In this document: positions 1 through 7,317 of the stretch, in pieces
Position numbering within the stretch: the stretch's first letter is position 1
Layout of the letters: every line of letters begins with the position of its first letter
Assembly: GCA_029879735.1 (NCBI GenBank)
Contig: JAOUPS010000004.1
Span: forward strand, 1 to 49,067
Direction of reading: 5' to 3'
DNA length: 49,067 nucleotides
Source of the DNA: Candidatus Bathyarchaeota archaeon
Lineage (GTDB): Archaea > Thermoproteota > Bathyarchaeia > Bathyarchaeales > Bathycorpusculaceae
Translations under genes and position numbers: made by a program
Notes under the pieces: generated by a model
What the model saw: the letters and a program-made list of their open reading frames with translations, nothing else
Told to the model about the DNA's origin: nothing
The model's database searches: none

Positions 1-218
1 TAGCCGGAATACAAATACTAAACGAAGCAATAGCATCAGAAATCAACCAACGAGGAAGCCTAAACATACAAACCGGCAAACTCATATTCCACTCCAAAAA
101 CTGCCACATATACCAACGACAATTCAAAATAATCGAAAGCCTAATGAAACCACAAGACAAAACAAGACACAAATTCCTCCAACCAAAAACAAAAAACCAG
201 CCAAAAACAACAATCTGA
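1..218 (+). CDS. C-terminal end of a probable thymidylate synthase (partial, cut by window start)
   Basis: An open frame runs from the window edge to a TGA at 216-218, giving about 71 residues with no start in view. A segment of the form LIFHSKNCHIYQRQF resembles the conserved SAHIY-type motif near the C-terminus of thymidylate synthase and dCMP hydroxymethylase family proteins, where His and Tyr contact the nucleotide ribose. The last 25 residues are a Lys/Gln/Thr-rich tail that I would not expect in the family. If correct, the enzyme would methylate dUMP to dTMP in the cytoplasm. The call rests on one motif; the upstream catalytic Cys region lies outside the window. A different nucleotide-modifying enzyme of the same fold remains possible. 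Confidence 0.5.
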   Translation, partial: AGIQILNEAIASEINQRGSLNIQTGKLIFHSKNCHIYQRQFKIIESLMKPQDKTRHKFLQPKTKNQPKTTI

Positions 219-244
219 CACTTATGTGCAAAACTTCTGTGTTC

Positions 245-862
245 TCACAGAATCAAGCTAAGGAGGGCCCCCACTCCAAATCCTACAATGACCATGCCTG
301 AAATTCTGTTCACCCACTGCAACCCAGCAGGCGTAAACCTCGCCCGAAATAGGCTGACACTTCCACTCAAGACAAGCCACCATAAAGCCGAGCCAACAAA
401 TACACCAAACACTAGTATCGCCGCAGGGACATAGCTCCCACCCGTGCTTCCCAATCCCAAACCCGCAAATATCGCCGCAAAAGAAAGAATTGTCACCGGA
501 TTTGAGAGAGTCAGAAAAAACGTGGAAGCAAAAGCACTAAAGACACCTATTCTTTTTGCAGGAACCGCTTGTTCACTAGGTGCGGACAGAAAAATCCTCA
601 CGCCTAAAAAGCAAAGAAAACCGCCACCAATAAGACGAAGCCACATCTGCTGCCTCACCAAGAGACTTGAGACGAAGGTAATTCCAAATCCAGCAACGCA
701 GCCATAAACCGCATCAGCTGTAGCAGCCCCCAGACCAGAGACCAATCCATAGACTCGCCCTTCAGCCAACGTACGCCGTATACACAGCACACCAATTGGC
801 CCGACTGGTGCGGCAATTGAAAAACCAATAACAAGACCCTGAAGCAAGAAACTGAAGTCCAT
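245..862 (-). CDS. LysE/RhtB-family amino-acid exporter
   Basis: A 205-residue polytopic membrane protein. The N-terminus has the family signature around GFSIAAPVGPIGVLCIRRTL, followed by a Gly/Ala-rich second helix, and a later helix carries the TLSNPVTILSF motif typical of LysE translocators (helix 4, Asn-Pro). Length matches the usual 200-210 residues and about six membrane segments. The ATG at 862 was chosen because a GAGGAGAG ribosome site lies about 7 nt upstream; a longer in-frame reading would add 32 polar residues with no family similarity. LysE proteins export amino acids such as Lys, Arg, Thr or homoserine; substrate cannot be read here. The gene diverges from the racemase-like gene at 1075, which could hint at amino-acid turnover. 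Confidence 0.85.
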   Translation of the reverse strand: MDFSFLLQGLVIGFSIAAPVGPIGVLCIRRTLAEGRVYGLVSGLGAATADAVYGCVAGFGITFVSSLLVRQQMWLRLIGGGFLCFLGVRIFLSAPSEQAVPAKRIGVFSAFASTFFLTLSNPVTILSFAAIFAGLGLGSTGGSYVPAAILVFGVFVGSALWWLVLSGSVSLFRARFTPAGLQWVNRISGMVIVGFGVGALLSLIL

Positions 863-1006
863 GCATCTGTTCTCTCCTCGGCTACAGTATAGTACCACTC
901 CATGTGCCTCAGTATATAATAAATTCGCTTTCTGTTCCAATTCAGAAAGGACATACAAACATTAGCGCGCGCAACAATGAAAAACTCAAACCTTGCCTCT
1001 ATAAGA

Positions 1007-1044
1007 GCGCGTTTGGTAAGTCTTAAGAAGGAAATCTTAAAAAC
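1007..1044 (+). promoter_or_regulatory. Probable promoter of the racemase-like gene, with a shared GCGCGTTTGRTAAG element
   Basis: A GCGCGTTTGGTAAGTCTTAAG block at 1007-1027 is nearly repeated at 3979-4000, upstream of another plus-strand gene. A further TATA-like ATCTTAAAAAC lies at 1034-1044, about 31 nt before the ATG at 1075, which suits archaeal TBP/TFB spacing. Either A/T-rich block could be the TATA box. Confidence 0.4.
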
Positions 1045-1074
1045 GAAGCACTAGACAATGGTGAACGATGTAAC

Positions 1075-1776
1075 ATGGCTAAACACATAGGAATCATCGC
1101 CGTTAGTTCCGAGGGCGCTGCCCTTTGCTATCGCACAATATGCCAAGAATCCCCCGCCATTATGGGCAAATTCGCTCATCCAGAGGTAACTATGCACACC
1201 CACTCCTTAAGCCTCTACATGAACTACATCGAAAAAGACGACTGGGACAGCGTAGCATCCCTAATGGCATCATCCGCCAAAAAACTGGCTTCCGCAGGCG
1301 CAGACTTCGCGATATGCCCAGACAACACAGTTCACAGAGCCTTTGAAAAAGCGAGTAATCAGTCTCCGATACCACTAATAAGCATCACAGAAACAGTCGC
1401 TAAACAATGCCAACTAAAAGGATACAAGAAAGTGGGAGTCCTCGGCACCAAATACACCATGCAAGGACCAGTCTACAGAGACGCCTTATCAAAACTAAAA
1501 ATCGAGATGATCGTTCCAGACGAAAAAGATCAAGAAAACATCAACTCAATCATCTTTAACGAACTAGTCACAGGAAAAATAACAGAACCTTCCAATAAAA
1601 CCATTATAAAAGTCATCCAAAAACTAAAAGACTCAGGCTGCGACGCTGTCATTTTAGGATGCACCGAAATCCCACTCGTCGTAAACTCAAAGAACTCACC
1701 ATTACCCGTCATCGATTCAACACGCCTTCTCGCCAGAAAAGCACTCAAACACTCGATCGAAAAGTCTCCCACATGA
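1075..1776 (+). CDS. Aspartate/glutamate racemase-family protein
   Basis: A 233-residue cytoplasmic protein of the Asp/Glu/hydantoin racemase superfamily, which uses a pair of cysteines on two pseudo-symmetric Rossmann-like domains to epimerise amino acids without PLP. The second catalytic motif is present as ILGCTEIPLV near residue 196. The first, normally an (S/P)CNTAH-type motif, reads CPDNTVH near residue 81-87, so the usual nucleophile position holds Asp and a Cys lies two residues earlier. Similar CPDNT variants are, as I recall, found in uncharacterised COG1794 members, so activity cannot be assumed to be aspartate racemisation. Hydantoin racemase, maleate isomerase or decarboxylase-like roles are alternatives. 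The ATG at 1075 fits the promoter block at 1007-1044. Confidence 0.8.
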   Translation: MAKHIGIIAVSSEGAALCYRTICQESPAIMGKFAHPEVTMHTHSLSLYMNYIEKDDWDSVASLMASSAKKLASAGADFAICPDNTVHRAFEKASNQSPIPLISITETVAKQCQLKGYKKVGVLGTKYTMQGPVYRDALSKLKIEMIVPDEKDQENINSIIFNELVTGKITEPSNKTIIKVIQKLKDSGCDAVILGCTEIPLVVNSKNSPLPVIDSTRLLARKALKHSIEKSPT

Positions 1777-1810
1777 CAAACAAGCATGCAAAGTCTCTCC
1801 AACCTTACGC

Positions 1811-2533
1811 CTAAACGCGCTTTTTGACTACTCTGCAGAAAATGCTGGATTCGTCCACTTCAACGATAGAAGCATTCAACCCGAACTCATCGAACAACTC
1901 AACGAATTCGTCACCGCTGACAGTAGTGGCTCTAAAGCCATCCTTGCACACAATAGTTCCATCACGCGTCTTCTCCTCATCAATCTCTCCTACAAGACCA
2001 AACCGCGACTGCTTTCTAAACCACTCCAGACGAGCCTCCCATATCTTCGGAGAATAACTAGAAAAAAGAATAATCCCATTGTCTTTCGTCACCCTTATGG
2101 ATTCGGCTATGAGACGTTTTTTGTTTACGCCGAATGCGGATATACCGTTTTGAACGCAAAACACAGCATCAAAAACGCACGAACGAAACGACAACTGAGA
2201 CGCATCCATCAGAAACACGACGTAGTTTCGACAACTCTCCATGTATGACCTCGCAAGCTCTAAACTTTTCCTTGAAATATCATTTCCAACAATCCGTGAA
2301 ACAAACTTTGATACTGCTTTCATAGCTCTACCATAACCACATCCAAGCTCGAGAACCAAATCTGTGCCATGAAAGTTAGAAATAACGAATTGGATTTCTG
2401 CGTCAAGATATTGTTTGATCCTTGGAGAAGCTGTTTCATAACACCGAAGGAGTTTGTTAGCTGAAAGCTTCTCTCTGTAATAGGTGCCTTTGTGCATAGA
2501 AACATTTGAGGAAAATTCAAGATTTAAATACAT
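1811..2533 (-). CDS. Class I SAM-dependent methyltransferase
   Basis: A 240-residue protein with a Rossmann-type methyltransferase core. SAM-binding motif I is LVLELGCGYGRAMKAV at about residues 60-75, the acidic end of strand 2 is in IVGNDISRKSLELA, motif II is near FLMDASQLSF, and motif III-like sequence is in the NGIILFSSYSP loop. About 50 residues precede motif I and probably form the substrate lid. Nothing identifies the substrate; small-molecule methyltransferases of this general type (Methyltransf_11/25) are very diverse. It lies 150 bp downstream of another methyltransferase on the same strand, but the two differ clearly, so recent duplication is unlikely. Confidence 0.85.
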   Translation of the reverse strand: MYLNLEFSSNVSMHKGTYYREKLSANKLLRCYETASPRIKQYLDAEIQFVISNFHGTDLVLELGCGYGRAMKAVSKFVSRIVGNDISRKSLELARSYMESCRNYVVFLMDASQLSFRSCVFDAVFCVQNGISAFGVNKKRLIAESIRVTKDNGIILFSSYSPKIWEARLEWFRKQSRFGLVGEIDEEKTRDGTIVCKDGFRATTVSGDEFVELFDEFGLNASIVEVDESSIFCRVVKKRV

Positions 2534-2686
2534 TTCATGTGTCTTTCCTTTGATAGAGTTATTCGGCAGTTTTGAAAAAGTTTCTAAGTTTCCATTTCTA
2601 AATCAAAAGCGCGTGCTGTTAGAGGTCGTTGTAGACCACACAAAGATAAGATCCAGCCGCACAGTTCGCGAGCTTTCTTGGCATCT

Positions 2687-3343
2687 TCACTTACATTTCT
2701 GCCCCATGTACTCAATAAAACCATGGTAATGGGGTTCACCATGGCTAAGGTCTAATCCTGTGCCTACGGCGTAGTGAATAACCTTAAAATCAGCGAAGAG
2801 AGAAAGGACTTCCTCTCTGGTAAAGTAATGAAAGAAAGAATTTCTCTGCGAGGAATAGAAGGTGTTCTCTTCGACTACCTCTAGGCTTTTCTTGGCTCTC
2901 TTATAACCGGGATCGGCCAAGGAAAATATTCCGATGTAGACAAAACCGTCCTTCTTCAAACCATTCTTTATCTTCCCGATAATCTCTTCCGCCGCCCTTT
3001 TCGAAAAGAAGTTTAGCACCCACGCCGCAATAATAAGGGAATATCTCCCTTGAGGAATATCTACTTCTTTCAAATCTCTCACTTCAGCCTTGAGTTTGAG
3101 ATTTGTTTTCTTCGCTCTCTCAATACATCGCTCAATAGCAGTTTGGGAAATATCGACTCCATCAACTTCATAACCCATCTTAGCAAAGAAAAGGGCATTT
3201 CTCCCTTCTCCGATGCCTAAATCCAAAACATTACCTTTAGGGATGAGACTTGCATACTCTAGCAGTATATGATCGGGCTTCAATCCCCACATCGATTCGA
3301 CGCTTCTATAAGCTTCTTCCCAAGCAGATAATTTCTCCATCAT
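2687..3343 (-). CDS. Class I SAM-dependent methyltransferase, TehB-like
   Basis: A 218-residue cytoplasmic methyltransferase. Motif I reads NVLDLGIGEGRNALFFAKMG at about residues 38-57 and is followed by VDGVDISQTAIERC, the TehB / thiopurine methyltransferase-like pattern with an acidic residue binding the SAM ribose. The following strand VRDLKEVDI and IIAAWVLNFF match motifs II and III. TehB-like enzymes methylate tellurite, selenium or other soft nucleophiles, but many homologues have unrelated substrates and I do not assign one. The start is the ATG at 3343 or the adjacent ATG at 3340; GGTGA lies just upstream. A clear archaeal TATA box sits about 60 bp upstream. Confidence 0.85.
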   Translation of the reverse strand: MMEKLSAWEEAYRSVESMWGLKPDHILLEYASLIPKGNVLDLGIGEGRNALFFAKMGYEVDGVDISQTAIERCIERAKKTNLKLKAEVRDLKEVDIPQGRYSLIIAAWVLNFFSKRAAEEIIGKIKNGLKKDGFVYIGIFSLADPGYKRAKKSLEVVEENTFYSSQRNSFFHYFTREEVLSLFADFKVIHYAVGTGLDLSHGEPHYHGFIEYMGQKCK

Positions 3344-3398
3344 GTTTCACCACGATATTATATATCTGCAACAGCGTATAACAACTTGTTAAACGAAA

Positions 3399-3410
3399 CT
3401 TTATATAAAT
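3399..3410 (-). promoter_or_regulatory. TATA box for the TehB-like methyltransferase
   Basis: On the minus strand the sequence ATTTATATAAAG is a near-ideal archaeal TATA element, about 57-66 nt upstream of the ATG at 3343, with a GCGCGCGAG tract (3422-3428) just upstream of it. The position predicts a leader of roughly 30 nt. Inference from motif and spacing only. Confidence 0.5.
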
Positions 3411-3666
3411 CCCGCTTTTCTCGCGCGCACTTCTTTCTAACATATGCTCAAATGGCAATAGATCAAGTACAAAACCGATCAAGTACAAAGCCTCATACCT
3501 TTTCGTAAAACCTCACACTATTTGCGTTTCCTAAACAGCATTAAATTACCACGAGTACAAACATACTCAAGCCTACTCCTACAAGCGTGCGGGCACCTTC
3601 CTCCTTTTAAGATACGAAGCAATAAATACTTACAGTCAAAAGAAGAACGAAGATGGGGTTTCGATC

Positions 3667-3972
3667 GTGAGGGAAATACTGAAAAACTGGGGCAAGGAAC
3701 TGTGGATAGCCCAAGAACAAGAATACGGCGGAAAAATCCTCATAATAAAAGGAAACCATCACACCTCTCAGCACTACCACAAAGACAAGAAAGAAACGAT
3801 CTACTGCTTCAAAGGCGAGGTCGACATAATCCTAAACGACAGACTAGTCACACTGAAAGAAGGAGAAGACATAACCCTACCCCCAAAAACAGTCCACAGA
3901 ATAACAGGCAAAAAGAACTCAATCCTCTTCGAAGTGTCCACCCCACAACTAGCCGACGTAGTGAGACTCTAA
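3667..3972 (+). CDS. Small cupin-domain protein (mannose-6-phosphate isomerase type II-like)
   Basis: A 101-residue single-domain cupin starting at GTG. Motif 1 is visible as HHTSQHYHKDKKETIYCFKG (residues about 37-56), with His residues and a Glu placed as metal ligands, and motif 2 as LPPKTVHRITG (about residues 77-87). The opening NWGKELWIAQ resembles the WGxE segment of the C-terminal cupin domain in type II phosphomannose isomerases. The fold suggests a metal-binding sugar-phosphate isomerase/epimerase or a small-molecule sensor; a stand-alone 100-residue cupin cannot be assigned further. The open frame extends upstream without an ATG, so GTG is the first reasonable start. The next gene begins 61 bp downstream behind its own promoter-like element. 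Confidence 0.75.
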   Translation: MREILKNWGKELWIAQEQEYGGKILIIKGNHHTSQHYHKDKKETIYCFKGEVDIILNDRLVTLKEGEDITLPPKTVHRITGKKNSILFEVSTPQLADVVRL

Positions 3973-3978
3973 GCACAC

Positions 3979-4000
3979 GCGCGTTTGATAAGTTTTTAAG
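3979..4000 (+). promoter_or_regulatory. Probable promoter with GCGCGTTTGATAAG element
   Basis: The block GCGCGTTTGATAAGTTTTTAAG ends 33 nt before the ATG at 4034. Its right half is TATA-like, and the whole block nearly matches 1007-1027, differing by two substitutions and one inserted base. The shared G/C-rich left half could be an extended BRE or a regulator site. Inference from similarity and position. Confidence 0.45.
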
Positions 4001-4033
4001 ACACAACTTCAATTCAAATACTCAGTACACACC

Positions 4034-4354
4034 ATGCCCCGCAAGAAAAAACGCAGCATAATAGACGAACTGTTGGGAGGCTCCATCTTTGAAGACGCAG
4101 AATCACTGTTCGACAAGTCTCCCACAACCGGATACTCAATAAGTGTGGTTCAAACTCCCGAAGGAACAAAAGTAAAAGCAAAAGTCGGAAAAAACACAGA
4201 CGCAAACGCACTCAAAAAACAGCTTCAACAACAATACCCAAACGCAAAAATAGAGATAGAAGGAGGCAAAACAAAACCACTAATCCGAGAAATATCCACA
4301 AAAACCCTCAAACACAAGAACGAAAGCGAAGAAAACAAAAAAACAGACAACTAG
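4034..4354 (+). CDS. Small conserved-looking hypothetical protein
   Basis: A 106-residue protein I do not recognise. It opens with a basic MPRKKKRS segment, an acidic helical part follows, and a middle domain of about 50 residues (GYSISVVQTPEGTKVKAKVG, then KKQLQQQYPNAKIEIEGGK) alternates beta-prone and helical segments, suggesting a small beta-alpha-beta fold. The last 25 residues are Lys/Glu/Asn-rich and probably disordered. No signal peptide, membrane segment or cysteine is present. It is preceded by a strong promoter-like element and has normal codon usage for the window, so it is probably real and cytoplasmic. Function unknown. Confidence 0.65.
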   Translation: MPRKKKRSIIDELLGGSIFEDAESLFDKSPTTGYSISVVQTPEGTKVKAKVGKNTDANALKKQLQQQYPNAKIEIEGGKTKPLIREISTKTLKHKNESEENKKTDN

Positions 4355-4487
4355 TCTATGGTGCTCAAGCGTTAGTTTTTCAATAAGCGAACTACTCTGC
4401 TTTCTTCTTGTTCTTGTAGTCATTGCATCTCGTACAGCAAATTAGAAATAACCGCGTGAGTTGATAAGGTGAGTAGAGGTTAACGCC

Positions 4488-6032
4488 TTGACCGGCATAG
4501 TGTTCGTGTTTGAGGTACACCAACCACACAGGATAAGACGAAATTTCTTTTGGGAAAACAAGATTTTTAAACGTGTGAAAAAGAAGGAACTCTTCAACCA
4601 TTACTTCGACCATAAAGTTAACAAAGAAGTTTTTGATAGGACATGTAAAAAGTGTTATTTTCCATCAAACCAAATACTGCTTGACTTAATCGACAAACAC
4701 GAGAGGGAGAAAAAACAAGTTAAAGTCTCATTCAGCATCTCCGGAGTCTTTCTGGAACAGTGTGAGATGTTCAACAAGGACATCCTGGAATCCTTTAAAC
4801 AACTCGCAGAAACCGGCTGCGTGGAGTTTCTAAGCCAAACCTACTATCACTCGCTAGCAAGCCTCTATCCCGAAAGAGAAGAATTCGTCGAACAGGTAAA
4901 AATGCACCAACAAACAATGAAGGACCTACTTGGCTACACGCCGAAGGTTTTCGAGAACACCGAGCTGCTCTACAACAACGCCATAGCAAAAACCATCGAA
5001 AAACTGGGCTACCAAGGAATCTTCACAGAAGGTGTGGAAAGAATACTGCACGAGAAATCACCAAACTATCTCTACACGCCGACGGGCTGCAAGAAAATCA
5101 AAGTGTTGCTGCGCAATTATAAGCTGACAGACGACATAGGGTTCAGGTTCTCAGCAAGATGGTGGAGCGAGTGGCCCCTAACAGCAGAAAAGTACGCAAG
5201 CTGGCTCGCGGCAGCACACGGCCAGTGCATCAACATCTTCCCAGACTACGAAACCTTCGGTGAACACCACTGGCCCGAAACCGGCATACACGACTTCCTA
5301 AGACACCTGCCAACTGAGATCTTGAAATGGTGGCATCTCCACATGGCCACACCCTCCGAGGTCACAGAAAAGCACGCCTCGGCTGGAGAGATTGACGTTC
5401 CCGAACTTGGCGGCACCGTCTCCTGGGCTGACTTGGAAAGAGACGCGAGCTGTTGGCTTGGAAACACGATGCAGTGGGCTTATTACACTTCTGTGAGAAG
5501 ACTTGAACCGCTCGTCAAAGAAACAGAGGACAAAGATCTTTTGAGAATATGGAGACACTTCCAAGCGAGCGACCACCTCTATTACATGTTCACCGCAGGC
5601 GGGGGACCAGGCGAGGTTCACTCCTACTTCAGTCCGTTTGGCTCTCCGGCAGACGCCTCTATAACAGCGCAATCAGCGATACTGGACTTCGAAAACAGGG
5701 TGAGACTCGCATCAATAACCGCGAACGAACCATTTTTTTTCTACACTGGCACGGGAAAAAAACGTTTCACAGGAACAATGGCGTGGAGTCTAAAGGGATT
5801 CGTGAAAGCTCTGCAAAAGGGCAACATAAAATCCATAGAATTTCACAACAACCGCGGCGACTTCGAGAAATGGGCAGAAAAATCACTCCGCGATAACGAA
5901 TTCGCGAAACAACTGAAGAAAATAAGACTTGCAAAACCGAAAGGAGAGAAACTAAGAAAATTAATAACTGAAGTCGCCAAGGAAAGATTCAAAGAATTAA
6001 GCCAACAAATGCAAGCAACTAGATACTTTTAG
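4488..6032 (+). CDS. GH57-family alpha-amylase / 4-alpha-glucanotransferase-like glycosidase
   Basis: A 514-residue glycoside hydrolase family 57 protein, the archaeal (beta/alpha)7-barrel family acting on alpha-1,4-glucans. Conserved region 1 is EVHQPHRIRR at the N-terminus. The nucleophile Glu is in FENTELLYNN (Glu159) and the acid/base Asp in FPDYETFGEHH (Asp253). The late TAGGGPGEVHSYFSPFGSP segment is typical of the roughly 460-520-residue intracellular subfamily that includes MJ1611-like amylases. No signal peptide, so probably cytoplasmic turnover of stored glucan. The start is TTG at 4488, with GAGGT about 8 nt upstream; the first residues already belong to region 1. It fits the glycogen-synthase-like genes at 12.7-14.6 kb and the trehalose synthase at the window end. 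Exact specificity cannot be read. Confidence 0.9.
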   Translation: MTGIVFVFEVHQPHRIRRNFFWENKIFKRVKKKELFNHYFDHKVNKEVFDRTCKKCYFPSNQILLDLIDKHEREKKQVKVSFSISGVFLEQCEMFNKDILESFKQLAETGCVEFLSQTYYHSLASLYPEREEFVEQVKMHQQTMKDLLGYTPKVFENTELLYNNAIAKTIEKLGYQGIFTEGVERILHEKSPNYLYTPTGCKKIKVLLRNYKLTDDIGFRFSARWWSEWPLTAEKYASWLAAAHGQCINIFPDYETFGEHHWPETGIHDFLRHLPTEILKWWHLHMATPSEVTEKHASAGEIDVPELGGTVSWADLERDASCWLGNTMQWAYYTSVRRLEPLVKETEDKDLLRIWRHFQASDHLYYMFTAGGGPGEVHSYFSPFGSPADASITAQSAILDFENRVRLASITANEPFFFYTGTGKKRFTGTMAWSLKGFVKALQKGNIKSIEFHNNRGDFEKWAEKSLRDNEFAKQLKKIRLAKPKGEKLRKLITEVAKERFKELSQQMQATRYF

Positions 6033-6049
6033 GTATAGGAGGATTTGCT

Positions 6050-6111
6050 GGAGACATCTCCATGTGTCTGGGGTTCAAATCCCACCTTGCCCGTCTTGAC
6101 TGAACCCCGAC
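6050..6111 (+). other. Tandem hairpins with a tRNA-like T-arm sequence
   Basis: Just after the GH57 gene, GGAGACATCTCC (6050-6061) forms a short perfect inverted repeat. It is followed by GTC-T-GGGGTTCA (6066-6077), complementary to TGAACCCCGAC (6101-6111) with one bulged T. Inside lies GGTTCAAATCCCACC, which looks like a tRNA T-arm and 3' acceptor strand, but the T-stem is imperfect and no matching 5' half (predicted GGGCAAG) is found nearby. It could be a decayed tRNA 3' end left by integration, a terminator, or a small structured RNA. Confidence 0.3.
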
Positions 6112-6164
6112 AGTTTTACGAAATGAAGCAAGTCTAAAATAGATCTGGTAAGCTAAATGTGCGC

Positions 6165-6941
6165 ATGAAAGAGAGTAAGAGGATTCTACTAATCTTCGTA
6201 GTACTTTTTCTCTGTATTTTTCTTCCACCCATTACAACGGTGTCTTTCACTGCGCAAGAGACTACAATTGTGATTAGAGACGTTTTCATTCAGACCTCTG
6301 TTGCATACTTGTGGCTTAGCCCGGTGATTCATGTTACTACCATTGTACTGCTTGTTGCCCTTCATCTGTACGGGCCGAAGATGGGTAGGGTTCTTGACGC
6401 ATATTTTGGAATTCTATTCTTGTTCACTGCTTTTAGTAATCACATAGCTGTGACCGAAAACTATGGTCTTGCTGTGATAGCAAGTAACCTTGTTATGATC
6501 GTGATTGTGGGTTTATTCTGGATGTGGGAAGCCTTCAGACCCCGGAACGAGTATGTTTTTCAGAGGCTTCCTGCATGGAGATACTGGGTTTTGCCCTTTG
6601 CCATCCTAGCGTTCTGGTCTCCGATAAACGCTGACTTGAGTCCAAACTTCAGTCCTCTCCTACTACTCACATCATCGTTTGGTGTTATGTTCTGTCCCAC
6701 CACACCAGTGGTGATTGCCATTCTGACCTTGATTCATCCAAGAGTTAACACATATCTTCTCAGGATCACAAGCTTCGTCGGCTTGCTCATAGGTCTCTTC
6801 AACGCTATGTCACTGTTCGTAATGCCCGGCTATACTCTCTGGAATCTAATCATTCACACACCCCTCATACTCATCTCTACATATGGCTTACTTATCACGA
6901 TGATAGCGAAGAAAAACACTAACTCAGACCTCTATAGATAG
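6165..6941 (+). CDS. Polytopic membrane protein of unknown function
   Basis: About 258 residues with seven to eight predicted membrane helices separated by short loops: an N-terminal helix with LLIFVVLFLCIFLP, then helices around HVTTIVLLVALHLYG, YFGILFLFTAF, LAVIASNLVMIVIVGLFWMW, WRYWVLPFAILAFW, SFVGLLIGLFNAMSLF and LILISTYGLLITMIA. A Lys/Arg-rich N-terminus and a short basic C-terminal tail are cytoplasmic by the positive-inside rule. No transporter or enzyme motif was recognised. The start is ATG 6165 or GTG 6159, two codons earlier. Codon usage is more T-rich than in neighbours such as the GH57 gene, and the flanks contain a tRNA-like remnant and (CG)n tracts, so this stretch may be newly acquired or fast-evolving. 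Confidence 0.6.
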   Translation: MKESKRILLIFVVLFLCIFLPPITTVSFTAQETTIVIRDVFIQTSVAYLWLSPVIHVTTIVLLVALHLYGPKMGRVLDAYFGILFLFTAFSNHIAVTENYGLAVIASNLVMIVIVGLFWMWEAFRPRNEYVFQRLPAWRYWVLPFAILAFWSPINADLSPNFSPLLLLTSSFGVMFCPTTPVVIAILTLIHPRVNTYLLRITSFVGLLIGLFNAMSLFVMPGYTLWNLIIHTPLILISTYGLLITMIAKKNTNSDLYR

Positions 6942-6980
6942 CTCACTTGCATAGACCCATCTTGGCCGTGTGTTTAACCA

Positions 6981-7271
6981 TCAGACACACAGAAAAAGAG
7001 GGTCGCGGGGGATGCGCGCGCGCGGACTATTGTGTGAACGCCACCAAAGAGGGCAGTTAACGCGTGGTGCGAAGAACAAGCCCACCAATCCGGTAAGCAA
7101 CACAACGCTGAAGTCCCAAACAAACACTATAGTCGTAGATGCCTGAAGATAATATCCTAGGAGAATCGGCATTATGATTACATCCATTGCAACAACCAGC
7201 GTTGCGACTACAAAAATGGAGAGGGGCGAGCGAATTTGGTTTGAGTTTATCACACAGTGAACCTGTATCAA
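6981..7271 (-). CDS. Small putative membrane protein, possibly a remnant
   Basis: An open frame of 96 codons. Residues 16-70 hold two strongly hydrophobic helices (LSIFVVATLVVAMDVIIMPI and IVFVWDFSVVLLTGLVGLFF), while the last 25 residues are Arg/Pro-rich and partly encoded by the GCGCGCGCGCG tract at 7014-7024. The frame is bracketed by that tract and another at 7293-7300. The hydrophobic core looks like genuine membrane protein, but the odd C-terminus suggests either a truncated gene whose end has been replaced or a chance frame. No family recognised. Confidence 0.35.
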   Translation of the reverse strand: MIQVHCVINSNQIRSPLSIFVVATLVVAMDVIIMPILLGYYLQASTTIVFVWDFSVVLLTGLVGLFFAPRVNCPLWWRSHNSPRARIPRDPLFLCV

Positions 7272-7317
7272 ATCTATGGTTTTTCTTATCTAGCGCGCGC
7301 ACAATTTAGTGCTTGCA

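Noticed and set aside
3522-4061. A 179-codon plus-strand open frame over the cupin gene
   Set aside because: It overlaps the cupin in another frame, is Arg/Thr/Pro/Asn-rich without domain features, and the cupin frame has clear metal-ligand motifs.
4392-4613. Minus-strand frame with a CC..C cluster upstream of the GH57 start
   Set aside because: Most of it is antisense to the conserved N-terminus of GH57; the remaining 30 codons have no start of their own.
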